A stretch of DNA of 64,000 nt from Miscanthus floridulus (GCF_019320115.1 NC_089591.1:24530502-24594501); one strand, 5' to 3'. Positions 22,415 through 34,499 are shown, counted from the first letter of the stretch. Made by a program: numbers and translations. Notes: a model not told the origin generated them from the sequence alone.

Positions 22415-24100
22415 TTAGTCGAACAATTTTGAGAACAAAATATATGTAATATGTGGAAAAGTGTTGGTATTTTTCGAGTCTGGACGTGGTTTCGTGATTT
22501 TGCGTTGTAATTTCGTTTTGTTTGATTTTTTGCGATCTTACCAATCTGTTCCCCCTAATCATGCCGCTGGTCTTGATGTGAGGAGATTGTTTTGAAAGAA
22601 AGAAAGGAGGTAGCCATACCTTAACCAGCCCCCGAGTAAGGTCCGACCCCCTACATTTGCTGGGGTCGGGGGTTACTGGAGATCGGAACTGTGGTTTTGG
22701 TGATAGGGTCGACGAAGTCCTTGGATGACATTGCAATATTCCCCGCCCTATCTTCCAACAGAAATCCCCAACTAGGGATTCTATGGGCTCGGCAAGGTGG
22801 GTCTTTCGAACCTATGTCCCTGTATTGATTGGCTCGAGCCCCCGGGCCTTGTTGGGGTCTGATAGGGGTCGGTCAGTAATTTGCGTGTTACCCCGTCCTC
22901 GATTTTCCCAATCGGAGGGGCTAAGTAAACAACACTTGCCTCGATAGGCTCGAGTATCGCGCTCAATGAGCTCACTAACTGGGTACGTTCATGTGGAATC
23001 TGGGTCCATCATTTGCTGATGGGGTCAGCAGAGCCCTCTGGTGGCACTCCACAACTTCTTAACCCGCCTCCCGGACAGATGCCCGAGCCAGTTCGATAGG
23101 CTCAGGTGGCCCGATGGCCTCTCCTCGATGGAGATTCTGTGGGTTTGGCTTGGGGTTAGAATCGAACAAGAAAAGGTCGAGACGTCCCTGTCCGCTTCTA
23201 AGCAGGGTCGGGCAGGGCCGCTAGGGCTTGTCTCGATTATTTCTCCCTGGCTCTATTTGGCATGAGGCGGCCTCGAGCCCTTCGTGGGCTGACCTTCGAA
23301 CCTCGGCCTGTGGTCGCCTTGGCGGTATGAGTGACAAAAAGCTCCTACCAGATGTGTCTGTGTGGGGTTCGGACCCTGATGTTTGCGATGAGGTTGGAGT
23401 AACCTGCATAAGAATCACTATTCTTTGTTTTTCGTATCTCGGTGGTGGTCCGAGCCTTTTAATTAACTTGGGCAACCTGATAGCTTCTCCTTTGGGGGAG
23501 ATTCTATAGGCGGACCCCTCCGAACCCTTCTTGAGAAGGCAGACGTCAAAGCTGGAGATGCGAGGGGCGTTGAGCATGATTTTTCTAGCGAACAGAAACA
23601 CCGTAGCTACCGAGGCATAGGGTCTGCTAGTTTGTCCAGTTTTACTCAAAGTTTTATGCCCATATTTCGCGTCCTTAGTCTTAAGCGTATGGAGGGGGTT
23701 GGGTGTGGAGGATGTCTAGATTGGTAGACATCCTCGGCAGCCCCCGAGTGATGTTCATGTTCCCGCCAGTTTGACGGGGTCGAAAGCTCGAGAATGAATT
23801 TTAACACATAAAGTAAGAAGGCTGAGATGCATATCTTTCTTTGGACGTTCATTCGCTGACTCTTCTGGGCCGAATGGCTAGCCCAGGAGATCCAAAAGGT
23901 CCTGACTGTCGGATCGTCCCGTGGTCCTTGCATGGGGAGGCGAAGGGTTGTCTGCCTATGTGGGCGCCTTAATTGCCGCGTCTAGAGCGGGTCAGTGGCG
24001 GGCCATACCCAGGCAGTGTTCAGTTTGACCAAGGGGGACGCCTCGTCACCCGGGGCACATCCCGTCAGTTTTGGCGCGTCCCCTCAGGTATCAATCAGCA
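22415..24100. other. Element C spacer, no gene recognised
   Basis: This lies between the stop of the antisense gene and the next + strand unit. The first 100 bases are AT-rich and look like a 3' end. The rest is GC-rich with recurrent CAGCCCCCGAGT modules (22627, 23738) and inverted CCGACCCC/GGGGTCGG pairs. A perfect 11-bp stem with a 6-base loop is at 23708-23735. Open frames here are short and on both strands, and I do not call them. Confidence 0.6.
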
Positions 24101-24362
24101 TTGATTCCATATTTAAAGAGGAGAAGGGAGAGGGTTCTTTCGTCCAACCTTTTGCCTTTCCTTAGCTACAGCGCCTCCTCTTTAAATAGGGAGGGGGAGG
24201 GGAGTTCTCGTCCCACCTCCTATTCTGCCTCTGAGCCAGCTATTTCTCCTTCTCCTTCCTTTCTGCCGAATGCGTCCATACATCGTGGTGGTTCCTGAGT
24301 GAGGAAGAGTAATGCCTAGAGAGAGAGAAAACTCACAGATTCGCTCGTGAATCTAGAGCGTG

Positions 24363-25037
24363 ATGTCAAGTCAAAGGTTATCTAGCATAGATGAGATGGT
24401 GCGTGCCGCCCTTGCTGAGGAGTCGCTGCTGCCAAAGGAGAAGAGGCGCCGATGGGCGTCGTACGTCATCGACTGCGCCGTCATCCACTGTGCTCCTCCT
24501 TTGGCGGGAGGCATTTCCTACCCTTACACCATTGTCAAGGTTGTGGCTGGTGATGATGGCAGTAGTCCCCGGATGCCCTGGCAAAGGCATCGCTGTCGGG
24601 GTTGTGGCTGACGACTGATGGCGTAGTCCCCGGACGCCCCGGCTGGAGGCAGTCGCTGTCAGGGGTTGCGGCTGACGACGATGGCGTAGTCCCTGGATGC
24701 CCCAGCAGAGGCATTGCAGATTGCGGTGCCTTTGAGGATCCTGCAAAGCGGCAGGGATATCATGATGTCGCCGATGGAGAGCATGGCAGCGGCGACCACG
24801 GTAGACGAGCTGGCCCATGTACATGCCCCGGGCGTCGCCGATGGAGAGCGTGGCGCAGCGACCGTAGTAGACGAGCTGGCCCGTGTACATGCCCTGAGCG
24901 TCGCCAATGGAGAGCGTGGCGCGGTGACCGTAGTAGACGAGCTGGTCCATGTACATGCCCTGGGCGTCACCGATGGAGAGCGTGGCACGGCAACCACAGT
25001 AGTACTTGTAGTAGAGTTAAGCAGAGACTGTAATTGA
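24363..25037 (+). pseudogene. Second antisense reading frame of element C with in-frame repeats
   Basis: A + strand unit, convergent with pol. TATA-like CTTTAAATAGGG is at about 24180-24191 and ATG at 24363 starts MSSQRLSSIDEMVRAALAEE, then PKEKRRRWASYVIDCAV. The sequence then has three units of 60-64 bp (24540-24720; motif VVADDDGVVPGCPG in the best frame). Four units of 66 bp follow (about 24768-25005), giving VDELARVHALGVADGERGA-type 22-residue repeats in the frame open at 24714-25037. One or more frameshifts lie in the first array, so the present copy is broken. I do not recognise the family. It could also be a non-coding repeat array with fortuitous frames. Confidence 0.45.
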
Positions 25038-25600
25038 ATAATTTTGTGGGGAAGCCCCCTGAGTAAACAGTCCTCTGAATTTACAAGTATATTGTTCCTT
25101 TTTGTAATGAAATCGCTTTGTAAGTGACGAATTTGTGCAAAAAATGAACAAATTTACATCTTTTGCTTATGGCAAGCAATTTTTTATCTTTCTCCTTTTG
25201 TAGAAAAGATTTTAGTGCTTTCCGACCCCTCTCATGGTCTAAGTCATAATAAACTAGGAACAGTGGGCGAACTAATTCTAATTGAGCTAGGTGAGCAAAG
25301 AGGTTGTAGCCACTAGGGGCGTGGGTGTCCTGTAGTCCTACTAGTCATATTCAGAATTGATTCCCAAAATCTTAGCCCTTAGGACTCGTTTATGAGAGGA
25401 ATGGAAAACTTAGAGAATGTTTATAAATATAACACAGGAGGTTTTTGCAAGCGCAATACTTGTATTACATATGTCACATGTTATGATCACATGCCTAGCC
25501 CACGAGTGAGGTCTGACCCCTTGTGACTTGTAGGGGTCGGAAGTCACTAAGGATCGGGGTTTTGTTATAACAAAATCTGATAAGGAAAAGTGTATGCTTA
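25038..25600. other. AT-rich spacer between the converging element C genes
   Basis: This stretch holds no supported gene. It contains AT-rich sequence that may serve as 3' ends for the converging transcripts, and near 25496-25560 another copy of the CCGAGTGAGGTCTGACCCC ... GGGGTCGG inverted module seen at 22627. Confidence 0.5.
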
Positions 25601-26900
25601 TTTTAAGGATAGAAACGACGTAGCTGCTCAATGTTCCAGGCGTTGGTGAAGACCTCAGCCGTTGATGGTTTTCAACCTGGTAGGCGCCTGGGCAAAGTAC
25701 TTCCACGATGATGTAGGGCCCTTCCCAGGGTGGGGAGAGTTTGTGGCGGTTCTTGTTGCCCTACACAAGACGGAGGATGAGGTCTCCGACGTTGAAGGCT
25801 TGACCCCGCACCCATCGGCTATGGTACCATCGCAACGCCTGCTGGTACTTGGCCGAACGGAGGAGGGCGATGTTGCAGGCTTCTACTAGCTGGTTCATGG
25901 TGTCTTGGTGGGATGCCTCGGCTCCCTATTCGTCGTATGCTCTAATTCATGGCGCTCCATAGTCAAGGTCCGTTGGAAGAATGGCCTCAGAACCATAGAC
26001 CAGGAAGAAGGGTGTGTAGCTGGTGGCCTGGCTAGGAGTTGTCCTTAGGCTCCAGAGCACGGCCGGGAGCTCAACGAGCCAGCGCACGCCGAACTTGTTC
26101 AACCAGGTTGAAAATTCTGGGTTTGAGGCCTTGAAGGAGCATGCCGTTTGCGCGCTCGACCTGCCCGTTAGTTCGGGGGTGCGCGACGGCTGCCCTAGTC
26201 GATTCGGATGTGTTGTTCATCACAGAATCGAATGAATTTCCTATCGGTGAACTACATGCCATTGTCTGTAATGATGGAGTTCGGTACTCCAAAGTGATGG
26301 GTGATGTCAAGGAAGAACAGCACCGCTTGCTCGGATTTGATCGTGGATATTGGTCGAGCTTCAATCCATTTTGTAAACTTGTATATGGTGACAAGCAGGT
26401 GGGTGAAGCCCCCAGGGCGCCTTTTTGAGTGGCCCAACTAGGTCGAGCCCCCAGACATGTGAAGGGCCACATGATGGGGATCATCTGGAGAGCCTTGGGC
26501 TGTGAGGTGTGTTTACCGAGCGTAGTACTGGCACCCTTCACAGGTGCGTACAATTTGCTCGGCATCGGCTACTACGGTGGGCCTAGTAGAAACCTTGTCA
26601 GAATGCATTTCCAACCAAAGTTCTTGGTGTGGCATGATGCCTATAGACTCCACCATGGATGTCAGCCCAGTAGGAGTTTTCCCTGTTCGCTAGGGATACA
26701 GAGTTGTAGAATCCCGATGTGACTCTGTTTGTAGAGTTCGCCCTTTACAAGAACGAAGGACTTGGCACGTCGTGTGAGCCGTCGGGCTTCCGTCTTGTCT
26801 AGCTGGTAGTATGTCATGGAGGAGGTAGTCGAGGTAAAGCGTTCTCCTAGTCATTGGGAGGGTAGGACTCCGCTGCTGGGTCCTCTTCAAGCTCCATGAC
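25600..26900 (-). pseudogene. Element C integrase
   Basis: The sequence reads on the minus strand. The zinc-binding N-terminal part is at about 26880-26550 (the cysteine pair reads CEGCQYYAR in one frame). The core pieces are YKFTKWIEARPIS and FGVPNSIITDNGM (26437-26252), and VAHPRTNGQVERANGMLLQ with the catalytic Glu region near 26150. The C-terminal piece near 25700 reads EVLCPGAYQVEN. The parts fall in different frames, so several frameshifts have accumulated. It follows the RNase H domains, as usual in gypsy pol. Confidence 0.82.
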
Positions 26901-27192
26901 CTTAGGGTCGGGCGAAGTAGTTGGAGGATCGGCCCCTAGGGGTCAGACTAGATGGGCCATTGTTGGCTTGTTCTGACCCCGTGTAGCATACCGAGGGTTT
27001 TTGTTGGTCGCTAGCAAAGACGCCTGACTAGGACTGGCTCTTGACCGGATGCTGCTTTCACAAGCGTGTCGGCTGCTTCAGTTGAGGTGCCTTGGGATGT
27101 GATTGAGTTCGAGGCCTGTCGAACTTGTCCTCTAGCCGTCGGACTTCTTGATAGTATGCCTCCATCTTGGCAGTCATGGCAGCATGACTCTT

Positions 27193-27960
27193 TCATGACC
27201 TAGGTGACGACCAGCTAAGAGTCGCCCCTGACGTCGAGGCGTCGAATGCCCAGTTCGATGGCGATTCAGTAGGCCAGTTGATGATCACTTCGTATTCTGC
27301 AGTATTGTTTGATGAGGGGAAATGAAGCCGAACCATGTACCTCATGTGGACCCCGAGGGGAGATACAAAAACTAGTCCTGCCCCGACGCCTTTCTTCATC
27401 AGCGATCCATCAAAGTACATTGTCCAGTACTCTTGATCAATGGCCGCCAGTGGCATCTGAACCTCGGTCCACTCCGCGATGAAGTCAGCCAGTACCTGGG
27501 ATTTGATCGCCATTCGGGGGGTATAAGAAATGCCCTGATCCATCAGCTCGAGTGCCCACTTTGCGGTTCTTCCCGTAGTGTCATGGCTACGGACGACCTC
27601 ATTAAGGGGGAACGATGTCACTACTATCACAGGGTGTGCCTCGAAGTAGTGGCGTAGCTTCCTTTTGGTGATGAGGACGGTGTAGAGGAGTTTTTGGATT
27701 TGGGAGTAGCGGGTTTTGGAGTCGGTCAACACCTCGCTGATGAAATATACAGGGCGCTGTATCTTGAAAGCGTGCCCCTCTTCCTCTCGTTCTACCACTA
27801 AGGCAGAGCTGACTACTTGGGTGGTGGCCGATATATACAGTAGGAGGGATTCTCCATTGCATGGAGGAACTAGGATCGGAGGTTTAGTTAAAAATCGCTT
27901 AACCATGTCAAGCGCCTCTTGAACCTCGGTTGTCCACTCGAAGCAGTCAGATTTCTTCAG
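27193..27960 (-). pseudogene. Element C dual RNase H
   Basis: One open stretch on the minus strand joins the RT thumb to two RNase H domains. The gypsy-type domain is at about 27900-27540 (ESLLLYISATTQVVSSALV, HAFKIQRPVYFISEVLTD, KLRHYFEAHPVIVV). The second domain is at about 27430-27250 (YFDGSLMKKGVGAGLVFVSP, then NNTAEYEVIIN), keeping the catalytic Asp and Glu that element A has partly lost. The linker SQVLADFIAEWTE is intact. The second domain is truncated or frameshifted after AEYE. This pair is diagnostic of the Tat lineage. Confidence 0.88.
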
Positions 27961-28870
27961 GAGTCGATAAAGGGGAGTCCTCGTTCGCCGAGGCAGTGAA
28001 ATGAATCGGCTGAGGGCGGCAAGGCACCCTGTGATCCGCTGAACCCCCTTTACATTTTGAATCGGGCCCATCCTTGTGATGGCTGATATTTTCTCTAGGT
28101 TAGCTTCAATGCCACGCTCGGAGACTGATGAAGCTGAGCAGCATGCCCCTTGGGACCCCGAAAACACATTTTTTGGGATTGAGTTTGATGCTGTTTGCCT
28201 GGAGTTTCGCAAAGGTTTGCTCAAGGTCGGTGACAAGGTGGTCAGCTCGTTTGGATTTGACTACGATGTCATCGACATAGGCCTCAACAATTCACCCGAT
28301 GAGGTCTCCAAAGCAACTGAGCATACAGCAGCTGGTACAGTTGCCCCAGCATTCTTCAGACCAAAAGGCATTGAAATGTAACAAAATGATCCTGAAGGGG
28401 GTGAAAAGATGTCACGAGCTGGTCAGACTCTTTCATCACGATTTGGTGGTAACCGGAGTATGCATCAAGGAAGCAGAGGGTTTCGCACCCTGAGGTGGAA
28501 TCGACTATTTGGTCTATTCGTGGCAAAGGAAACGGATCCTTTGGACACGCTTTGTTGAGGCCGGTATAATTGACACACATTCTCCATTTCCCGCTCTTTT
28601 TTCGCATAAGAACGGGATTCGCCAACCACTCTGGGTGGTATACTTCCTTAATGAATCCTGCGGCTAGTAGTTTGGCTATCTCCTCACTGATGGCCTTGCG
28701 TTTCTCCTCGTCGAAGCAATGTAGGCATTGCTTTACTAGCTTGGAGCCTAGGAGGATCTGAAGAGTATGCTCGGCGACCTCCCTCGGGATGCCTGGCATA
28801 TCCGAGGGTTTCCACACAAAGATGTCTTTATTGTCGCGGAGGAAGTCGACGAGCGCGCTTTCCTATTCAG
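27961..28870 (-). pseudogene. Element C reverse transcriptase
   Basis: Minus strand. The fingers and palm at 28817-28356 carry MWKPSDMPGIPREVAEH, GFIKEVYHPEWLANPVLM, WRMCVNYTGLNK and LCFLDAYSGYHQI. A frameshift follows. The catalytic YVDD is at 28279-28268 in the next piece, and the thumb (ERGIEANLEKISAI, CLAALSRFISLP) is in the open frame that runs into RNase H. It is less decayed than element A RT, but at least two frameshifts remain. Confidence 0.9.
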
Positions 28871-29099
28871 AAGAGAGCACGGTCCCTGATATGGACTTTT
28901 TTGCCCTCAGAGCTGCTGGGGATCCAAGAGGACCTCCCTGGAGCCTTCTGCTGATTCGAACAACCCTGGTTGATTTCTTCGCGTCAGGTGCCTCTTCAAC
29001 GACCTCTTCCCTGAGGGTGGTGAGTTCTTCGGAGGCGATGACTGTGGATGCATGTCCGCAGCATTCGACCTCGCACTCATAAGCACGCTAGAAGGAGGT

Positions 29100-29600
29100 G
29101 CCGATGGTGATGACCCCGCGGGGGCCCTGGCATCTTCAGCTTAAGGTATGTATAATTGGGGACAGTCCATGAACTTCGCGTAGCGTGGTCATCCCAGAAT
29201 GGTGTGGAAAGTCCCCTAGGAACCCCACTACGTCGAAGGTGAGGGTCTTAGTCCAGTAATTGGACCGATCCCTGAAAGTGATGGGTAGGTCGATCTGCCC
29301 CAGTGGCATGGCTTGCCTACCAGGCATGACGCCATGGAAAGGTGCTCAGATGGGGTGGAGGTTCATTCGATTGACGCCCATCTCATCGAGAGTCTTGGCG
29401 TACATGATGTTGAGGCTGCTGCCTCCGTCCATCAGTACTTTTGTGAGCCGCTTTGGTTTCGACGATCAGATCGATGACAAGCGGGTACCTTCCCGGATGT
29501 GGGACGGCATCTGGATGGTCAGTCCGGTCGAAAGGTTATGGCGGATTCTGACCACCGGAGGAAGGCTGGCATGGCCGGTCTGGCTATATAGACTTCGCAG
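29100..29600 (-). pseudogene. Element C aspartic protease
   Basis: The minus strand reads ITFDRTDHPDAVPHPGRYPL and, near 29430-29385, VLMDGGSSLNIMYAKTLDEM, the D-G-G-S active site of plant gypsy protease. The second half reads GQIDLPITFRDRSNYWTKTLTFDVV (29270-29190). A stop lies between the two halves, near 29330. It sits between gag and RT as expected. Confidence 0.8.
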
Positions 29601-29604
29601 CGCG

Positions 29605-31735
29605 CGAGTTTCTGGCGACACTTGGAGTCATAGACCGTCGACCCTCCGAAGATCATGAGGGCACCGGTCGGCGTTGGGAAGGCATTCGTCCTTCTCCTCT
29701 GCATCGTCTGTGGTGGGAACAGGCTCCTTCCCTTGCTCCCCTTTGTTAAGGCCCCTGGCCAAGTATTTGTGCATGAGGCCTGCAATCCTTGTATAGATGC
29801 TTGGCCAGGAAGGCATGGTTTGGGCATGGCCCCTCGAGCATTTTCTTGAAGTGGTTCAGAGTGCCCTCCATGGGCTTCCGGCCACCTATATGGTCGGCAG
29901 TGGCCACGAGCGAGTTGTCGCGCCGTTGCTTCTTATTTTTCCTTTTGACGGGACGGTTGGAGGCGCCTTCGCCAGCATCATTGTCCCGCCTTATCTTTCC
30001 ATCGAAGTGATCAAAGATGGCTCCTGACCGCCTCCTCTCTAGAGGCGTGACTGGTGGCGATGTCCAGGAGTTCCTTGGTAGTCTGTAGGCCCCTACATCC
30101 TAGCTTGTGGACCAGGGATTCGCAGGTTGTTCTGGACAGAAAGGCTCCTATCACGTCAGCGTTGGTGATGTTAGGGAGCTCGTTACACTGCCGAGAGAAG
30201 CGCCGAATGTACCCGCGAAGGGTTTCATCGGTCTTCTGGCGGCAGTTCTTGAGGTCCCATGGGTTTCTATGGCATTTGTACGTGCCCTGGAAGTTGCCCA
30301 CGAAGATCTCCATCAGATCCACCCAACTCTGAATAGCATTGGATGGTAGGTGCTCCAGCCATGCTCGCGCCGAATCGGCCAAGAACAGTGGGAGATTGCG
30401 AATAATGAAATTGTCATCACTCACACCACCGGCCTGACATGCAAGCCGATAGTCTTCAAGCCAAAGCCCAGGATTTGTTTCACCAGAATATTTAGGGATG
30501 TTGGTAGGCGGTCGATACCTTAGGGGGAACGTGGCATTGAGGATGTGCCAACCGAAGGCCTGAGGACCTGGCAGGCCAAGGCTCGGGCTTCGGTCTTCGT
30601 TGCTATCATAGCATCCACCACTGTCAGGGGATGGTAGCCGCGGCATGCTGCTTCTCCATTGTCGCCATGGGCGCATTTCCGAGCGTCGATGATGTTGCAG
30701 TACGTCGCGGCCATGGCCTGAGGCATTGATGTACTAGGATGGCGGAGGGCTGCCTGCCAACTGGCGGTGTTTGGTGAATGGATGTGTCCCTGGTGGGATG
30801 CACTAAGGGCGTGCACTGGCTGGCTGTCGGGTTCGCGTCGTTGAGACAACGAACTTTCCACCTGCTGCGCCACCGCACGCTCGAGCAATGTGCGAATTTC
30901 TCGACGGGCGCGGCGATCCTCGGACGTCGTGGCCTCTGAAAGGCCATGCAGCAAGGCGGTTGCTGCGGCGATGTTTTGGCTGGCTCGAGCAAAGTGAGGA
31001 AGGGTCCCATCGTCGGTGAGGATTCTTTGGTTTACGGTGCGGGCCATGGCACGCGCGCGCCCCCCCATCTTTGCTGCATTCAATCTCGCAATTGATGTCC
31101 GCGTACTCCCGGACGAGCCCTTGCTCGGCCTCATTGATCTCTTGCTGATGGGCCCTTAGCTGCTCCATCCTTAGGCGAGATGGGGCTGCCGTCTCTTCCC
31201 CGGATCTACCATCAGGGTTGTTTGTAGGGGAGACCTCTTCCCTGTAGACACTTTCGACATGACCCTCGGGGGTCTACGCCATGAAGCATTCCCGGGAAGG
31301 GTGGTGGCTCCCCCTAGTGGAATCCGAGCTAGAGAACAATCCTGGCTCCTCGTTGAGGAGCTCATAGAGGGTCTCCGTATCATGCTCAATTGCCCCTATG
31401 AACTCGATGTCCGTGGGTGATTGAACCATACATAGAGCCAGAAGGTGGCCAGCGGTCGTCGCAGCGTTGTGGAGACTGAATGGAAATGCTGTCGGAGCGC
31501 TCCGTACAGGCCCTTCTGGACCCAGGGTGGCGTTGTGAGAGGCCTCCCTTGATGACTGGGGTCCAAGGGAGTTGCCCGGTAGGCCCTCAAGCCTAAGACA
31601 GCTGAGGTTGATGGAAGAGAGAGATGAGGCGGCTGTGTGAGTCAGCGCTAGCTCTCCTCCTAGTGTGATGATGAAATCTAGGTCGCCGAAACGCACGTGT
31701 GCGCCCGGGGCCCAGCTGATTGTGTGGGTGGCCAT
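29605..31735 (-). pseudogene. gag: Element C gag
   Basis: The minus-strand N-terminal part (31735-31274) contains QSPTDIEFIGAIEHDTETLY and ends SREC-FMA before a stop. It continues in the same frame (EQLRAHQQEINEAE) and then in another. The capsid core (30676-30011) reads RYRPPTNIPKYSGETNPGLW, EDYRLACQAGG, FLADSARAWLEHLP, LRGYIRRFSRQCNELPNI and IGAFLSRTTC. A lysine/arginine-rich tail follows to about 29605. At least one stop and two frame changes break it. Length and order match grass Tat-type gag, which has a long N-terminal extension. Confidence 0.85.
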
Positions 31736-31766
31736 CCGAGGCCTTTTCTAGGAATGCTGCAAGCAC

Positions 31767-31784
31767 CCCTACCTGGCGTGCCAA
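31767..31784 (-). other. Element C primer binding site
   Basis: On the minus strand the bases next to the LTR end CCAACA read TTGGCACGCCAGGTAGGGG. A TGG start beside the LTR is expected where tRNA -CCA pairs. I do not assign the tRNA. Confidence 0.65.
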
Positions 31785-31785
31785 C

Positions 31786-33268
31786 TGTTGGTGTTTCGTA
31801 CGAGCACCGACGAAGTAAATTTATAGTAATGCGCGTTGGGCTTGGATGGTGCGCTAAAGGACACAAGATTTATACTGGTTCATGCCAAATGTCCCTACGT
31901 CCAGTTTGTTGCTACTCATGTTATTAGCACCATAAATGGTCTGTATTAAGGGGTACAAATGATCGAGAGAGGGACTGGTCCCAAGTCTCTGATGGAAGGG
32001 TCGAAAGGAGGTCAAGAGCTTCAGTAGCCGCTTGACTGTGTGTATGTGTGTGTTCTTGTATTGTTCGGTCCAAGGTCCCCCTGATGGGAGAAGCGCATCC
32101 CCTTTTATAGATGAAGGGGACTGGCTTTACAAGGATGAGGGATTTGCCTAGTCTTGTGGCTCACTGTCTACCTGGCCTCGTTTTTCATCCTGATGAGTGT
32201 GAAGGAAGATAAGTGCCTACAATACTGTCGATGTCTCTGTAGAATGTCAGGTTGATTACAGAACGCTGCCCTATGCAGGGTATGGGCTGTAGTATAGTGG
32301 TTTTGACTTATTAGCCTCTCCCGGCCTTGCTCCGCACTGCCTTCTAGTTTCTATGAGTCTTTGTCGGAGGGACGAGGGGTCCGGCGTAACGCTGTGGTCA
32401 AGGCCTTCTGACTTGGCAGACCTGGGGGTCAGGGAAGCGGGCACCGCTCCCTCGGGACCATAGCGTGGTGACGGAATATCTATCATTTGTGGAGATAGCA
32501 AATCCTTCTCTAGAGCATAGTGGTTGTCATATATCTTCGTCGGGTTCCATGTCCTAGGGCTGAAGGCAGCGCCTACAACTCTATAGGGCGAGGAGCACGC
32601 ACCTGTACAACCTTTCGGGCTCTGCGATGCCTGGAAGGGTCTAAAGCACCTAGTCTCGTCATCCACTGGCTATACTTTTCCTACCAGGGCGCAGGGTATG
32701 GTCCTTGGAGCCATGGTTGACCCAAACATCTTGTCTCGCCTTGTACCTATCATCTTGAGGGAACGGGGAAAAGTTGTCAGGTAAGATGAATCCAGTCTTT
32801 AGATATGGAGCAGGGTGAGGCTCATTCCTTGCCGTCGGGCGAAACAGGAGACCAATCTCTATCTCTTGGGCGAGACCGACCCTGCCTCTCCAGGGTTGGG
32901 TGAGGTGGAATCTATCCCTCAGCCCTCGGGCGAGATCGAGCCCGCCCTAAAGGCGTCGGGTGAGAATGAGATTAGCCCTGAGCCCTTGGGCAAGGCAGAG
33001 CCACCTCAAAGGCGTCGGGCGAGACGGAGTCTATCCCTCGGCCCTCGGGCGAGACCGAGCCCTGCCCCAAAGGCATCGGGCGAGACGGAGACTAACCCTG
33101 AGCCCTCGGGCAAGGCAGAGCTATTTCAAAATGCGTCAGGCGAGGTGGAACCAAACTCCTGTTACTCGAACAAGGGATGAAACGGTGCTCTTATGCGTCC
33201 ATGAAGTTTTAACGTTCGGTGGTTATTGGTTCCACCTTCTGGGGTACCCTGGTATTAGGTCCCCGATA
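31786..33268 (-). mobile_element. Element C right LTR (5' LTR), 1483 bp
   Basis: It starts TGTTGGTGTTTCG and ends CCCCGATA. It matches 16904-18382 along its length, with about 6-7% differences in the parts I compared, mostly C/T and G/A changes. The TATA box (minus strand, near 32100-32112) would start the genomic RNA toward lower coordinates. Confidence 0.92.
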
Positions 33269-33273
33269 GAAGA
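33269..33273. repeat. Target-site duplication of element C, right copy (GAAGA)
   Basis: The five bases follow CCCCGATA and precede CGACAAC, where the LARD1 LTR resumes. It pairs with 16899-16903. Confidence 0.92.
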
Positions 33274-34499
33274 CGACAACACCAAGCATGACACAAGTTT
33301 CCCAAGATCTTAGGTGCTCTAACTCAGTCATCATTCAAGGCATAAGTCACACTTAACAATATACAAGCAAACACTATAATTAGAATCTGCCAATTTCTGG
33401 ACATGCAAACAGCAGCTACAAGATTTAGCTATAACTGGAGTTACACAAATCCAAATGACTTGCAAGAAGACATTTTGGAAAGCTTATGAAATTATCTACA
33501 TTTCATCTATAACCATCATAGCATGATTCCCAAGTTAAGTAGGTCAAAATTATACCTTTACAGAAACTAGTTCATACAAAACAGAGAGCAATAAATCCTG
33601 TATTCTAACTTTAAACAGTTGTAACTCAAACACTACTCGGCCAAATGATACCAAATTTTAACAGCAGCTAGATACATAAATTATCTACAACTTTTGTATA
33701 AACAAGTTTCACAACAAAGCACATTGTCATGAACTTTGCTAAGTTCCCAGATCTGTCCATAAACCACATCAGCAAGAAAATAATTATTAACTTATGTTGC
33801 AAATTCATAATTGGGCAAAACCAACTTTACCAACATTTCACAGATGACTAAAGAACACCAAAAAGCATGGTGCTCACCTCTAAGTAAATTTTCTTAAAGC
33901 ATTTCTTAATTTATTTAGACATCAAGGTGTATTTATGAACATATACCAAAAATGCACAATAAATTCTACAAAAATCACAGTAGCTCACATATCCTCTCAA
34001 TAGTCTACTATACAAATTTCATACTATTTGCATAAGTATAGCTGCCTCTACGAAAAAGACAACTTGCTAAAGCAAGAAATCATGTGAGAGCAAGATAAAC
34101 CAATAACTCACTCATGCAGCAACCAATGACCAAGAATTTTTACCACACATCAAACATCACATGAGTAGCATGCCACAAAAATTTCACTTCATTTGGAGCC
34201 CTATAACTACAGTTATGAAAAAGACAAATACAACAAGAATTGAAAACCTAGATGCATAAATCTATTTTTATAGCTAAAACTTTAAACTAAAACATGAAAT
34301 ATTATAGATCTACTGCATAGACAATTCCACAAGGATTCCAAAAAGTCCTCATTTGCTATTTTACAAATTTCCTATGATTTATTATGATTTTCCAAACTTT
34401 CAGCCGATTTAAAACAAATAGATCCAAAAGGCACTATTCATATGAGTCTATGGTTTGCAGTTGGACCCTTGGATTTGCTCTAATTGTTGCACGAAGTCC

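Larger units (their letters stand above)
16904..33268 (-). mobile_element. Element C: near full-length Tat-lineage Ty3/gypsy retrotransposon nested in LARD1
   Basis: In element orientation (right to left) the order is 5' LTR 31786-33268, primer site, gag, protease, RT, two RNase H domains, integrase, spacer, two genes on the opposite strand, polypurine tract and 3' LTR. The 16.4-kb length, dual RNase H and a PF04195-type antisense gene fit the Tat lineage (RIRE2/Grande-like grass elements). The coding parts carry stops and frameshifts, so it is not autonomous now. Confidence 0.9.

Noticed and set aside
22275..22736. 153-codon minus-strand frame opposite the end of the antisense gene
   Set aside because: It is a shadow of the coiled-coil exon and spacer on the opposite strand, with no motif.
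26141..27657. Plus-strand frames over element C integrase and RNase H
   Set aside because: They are reverse-strand shadows of recognised pol domains.
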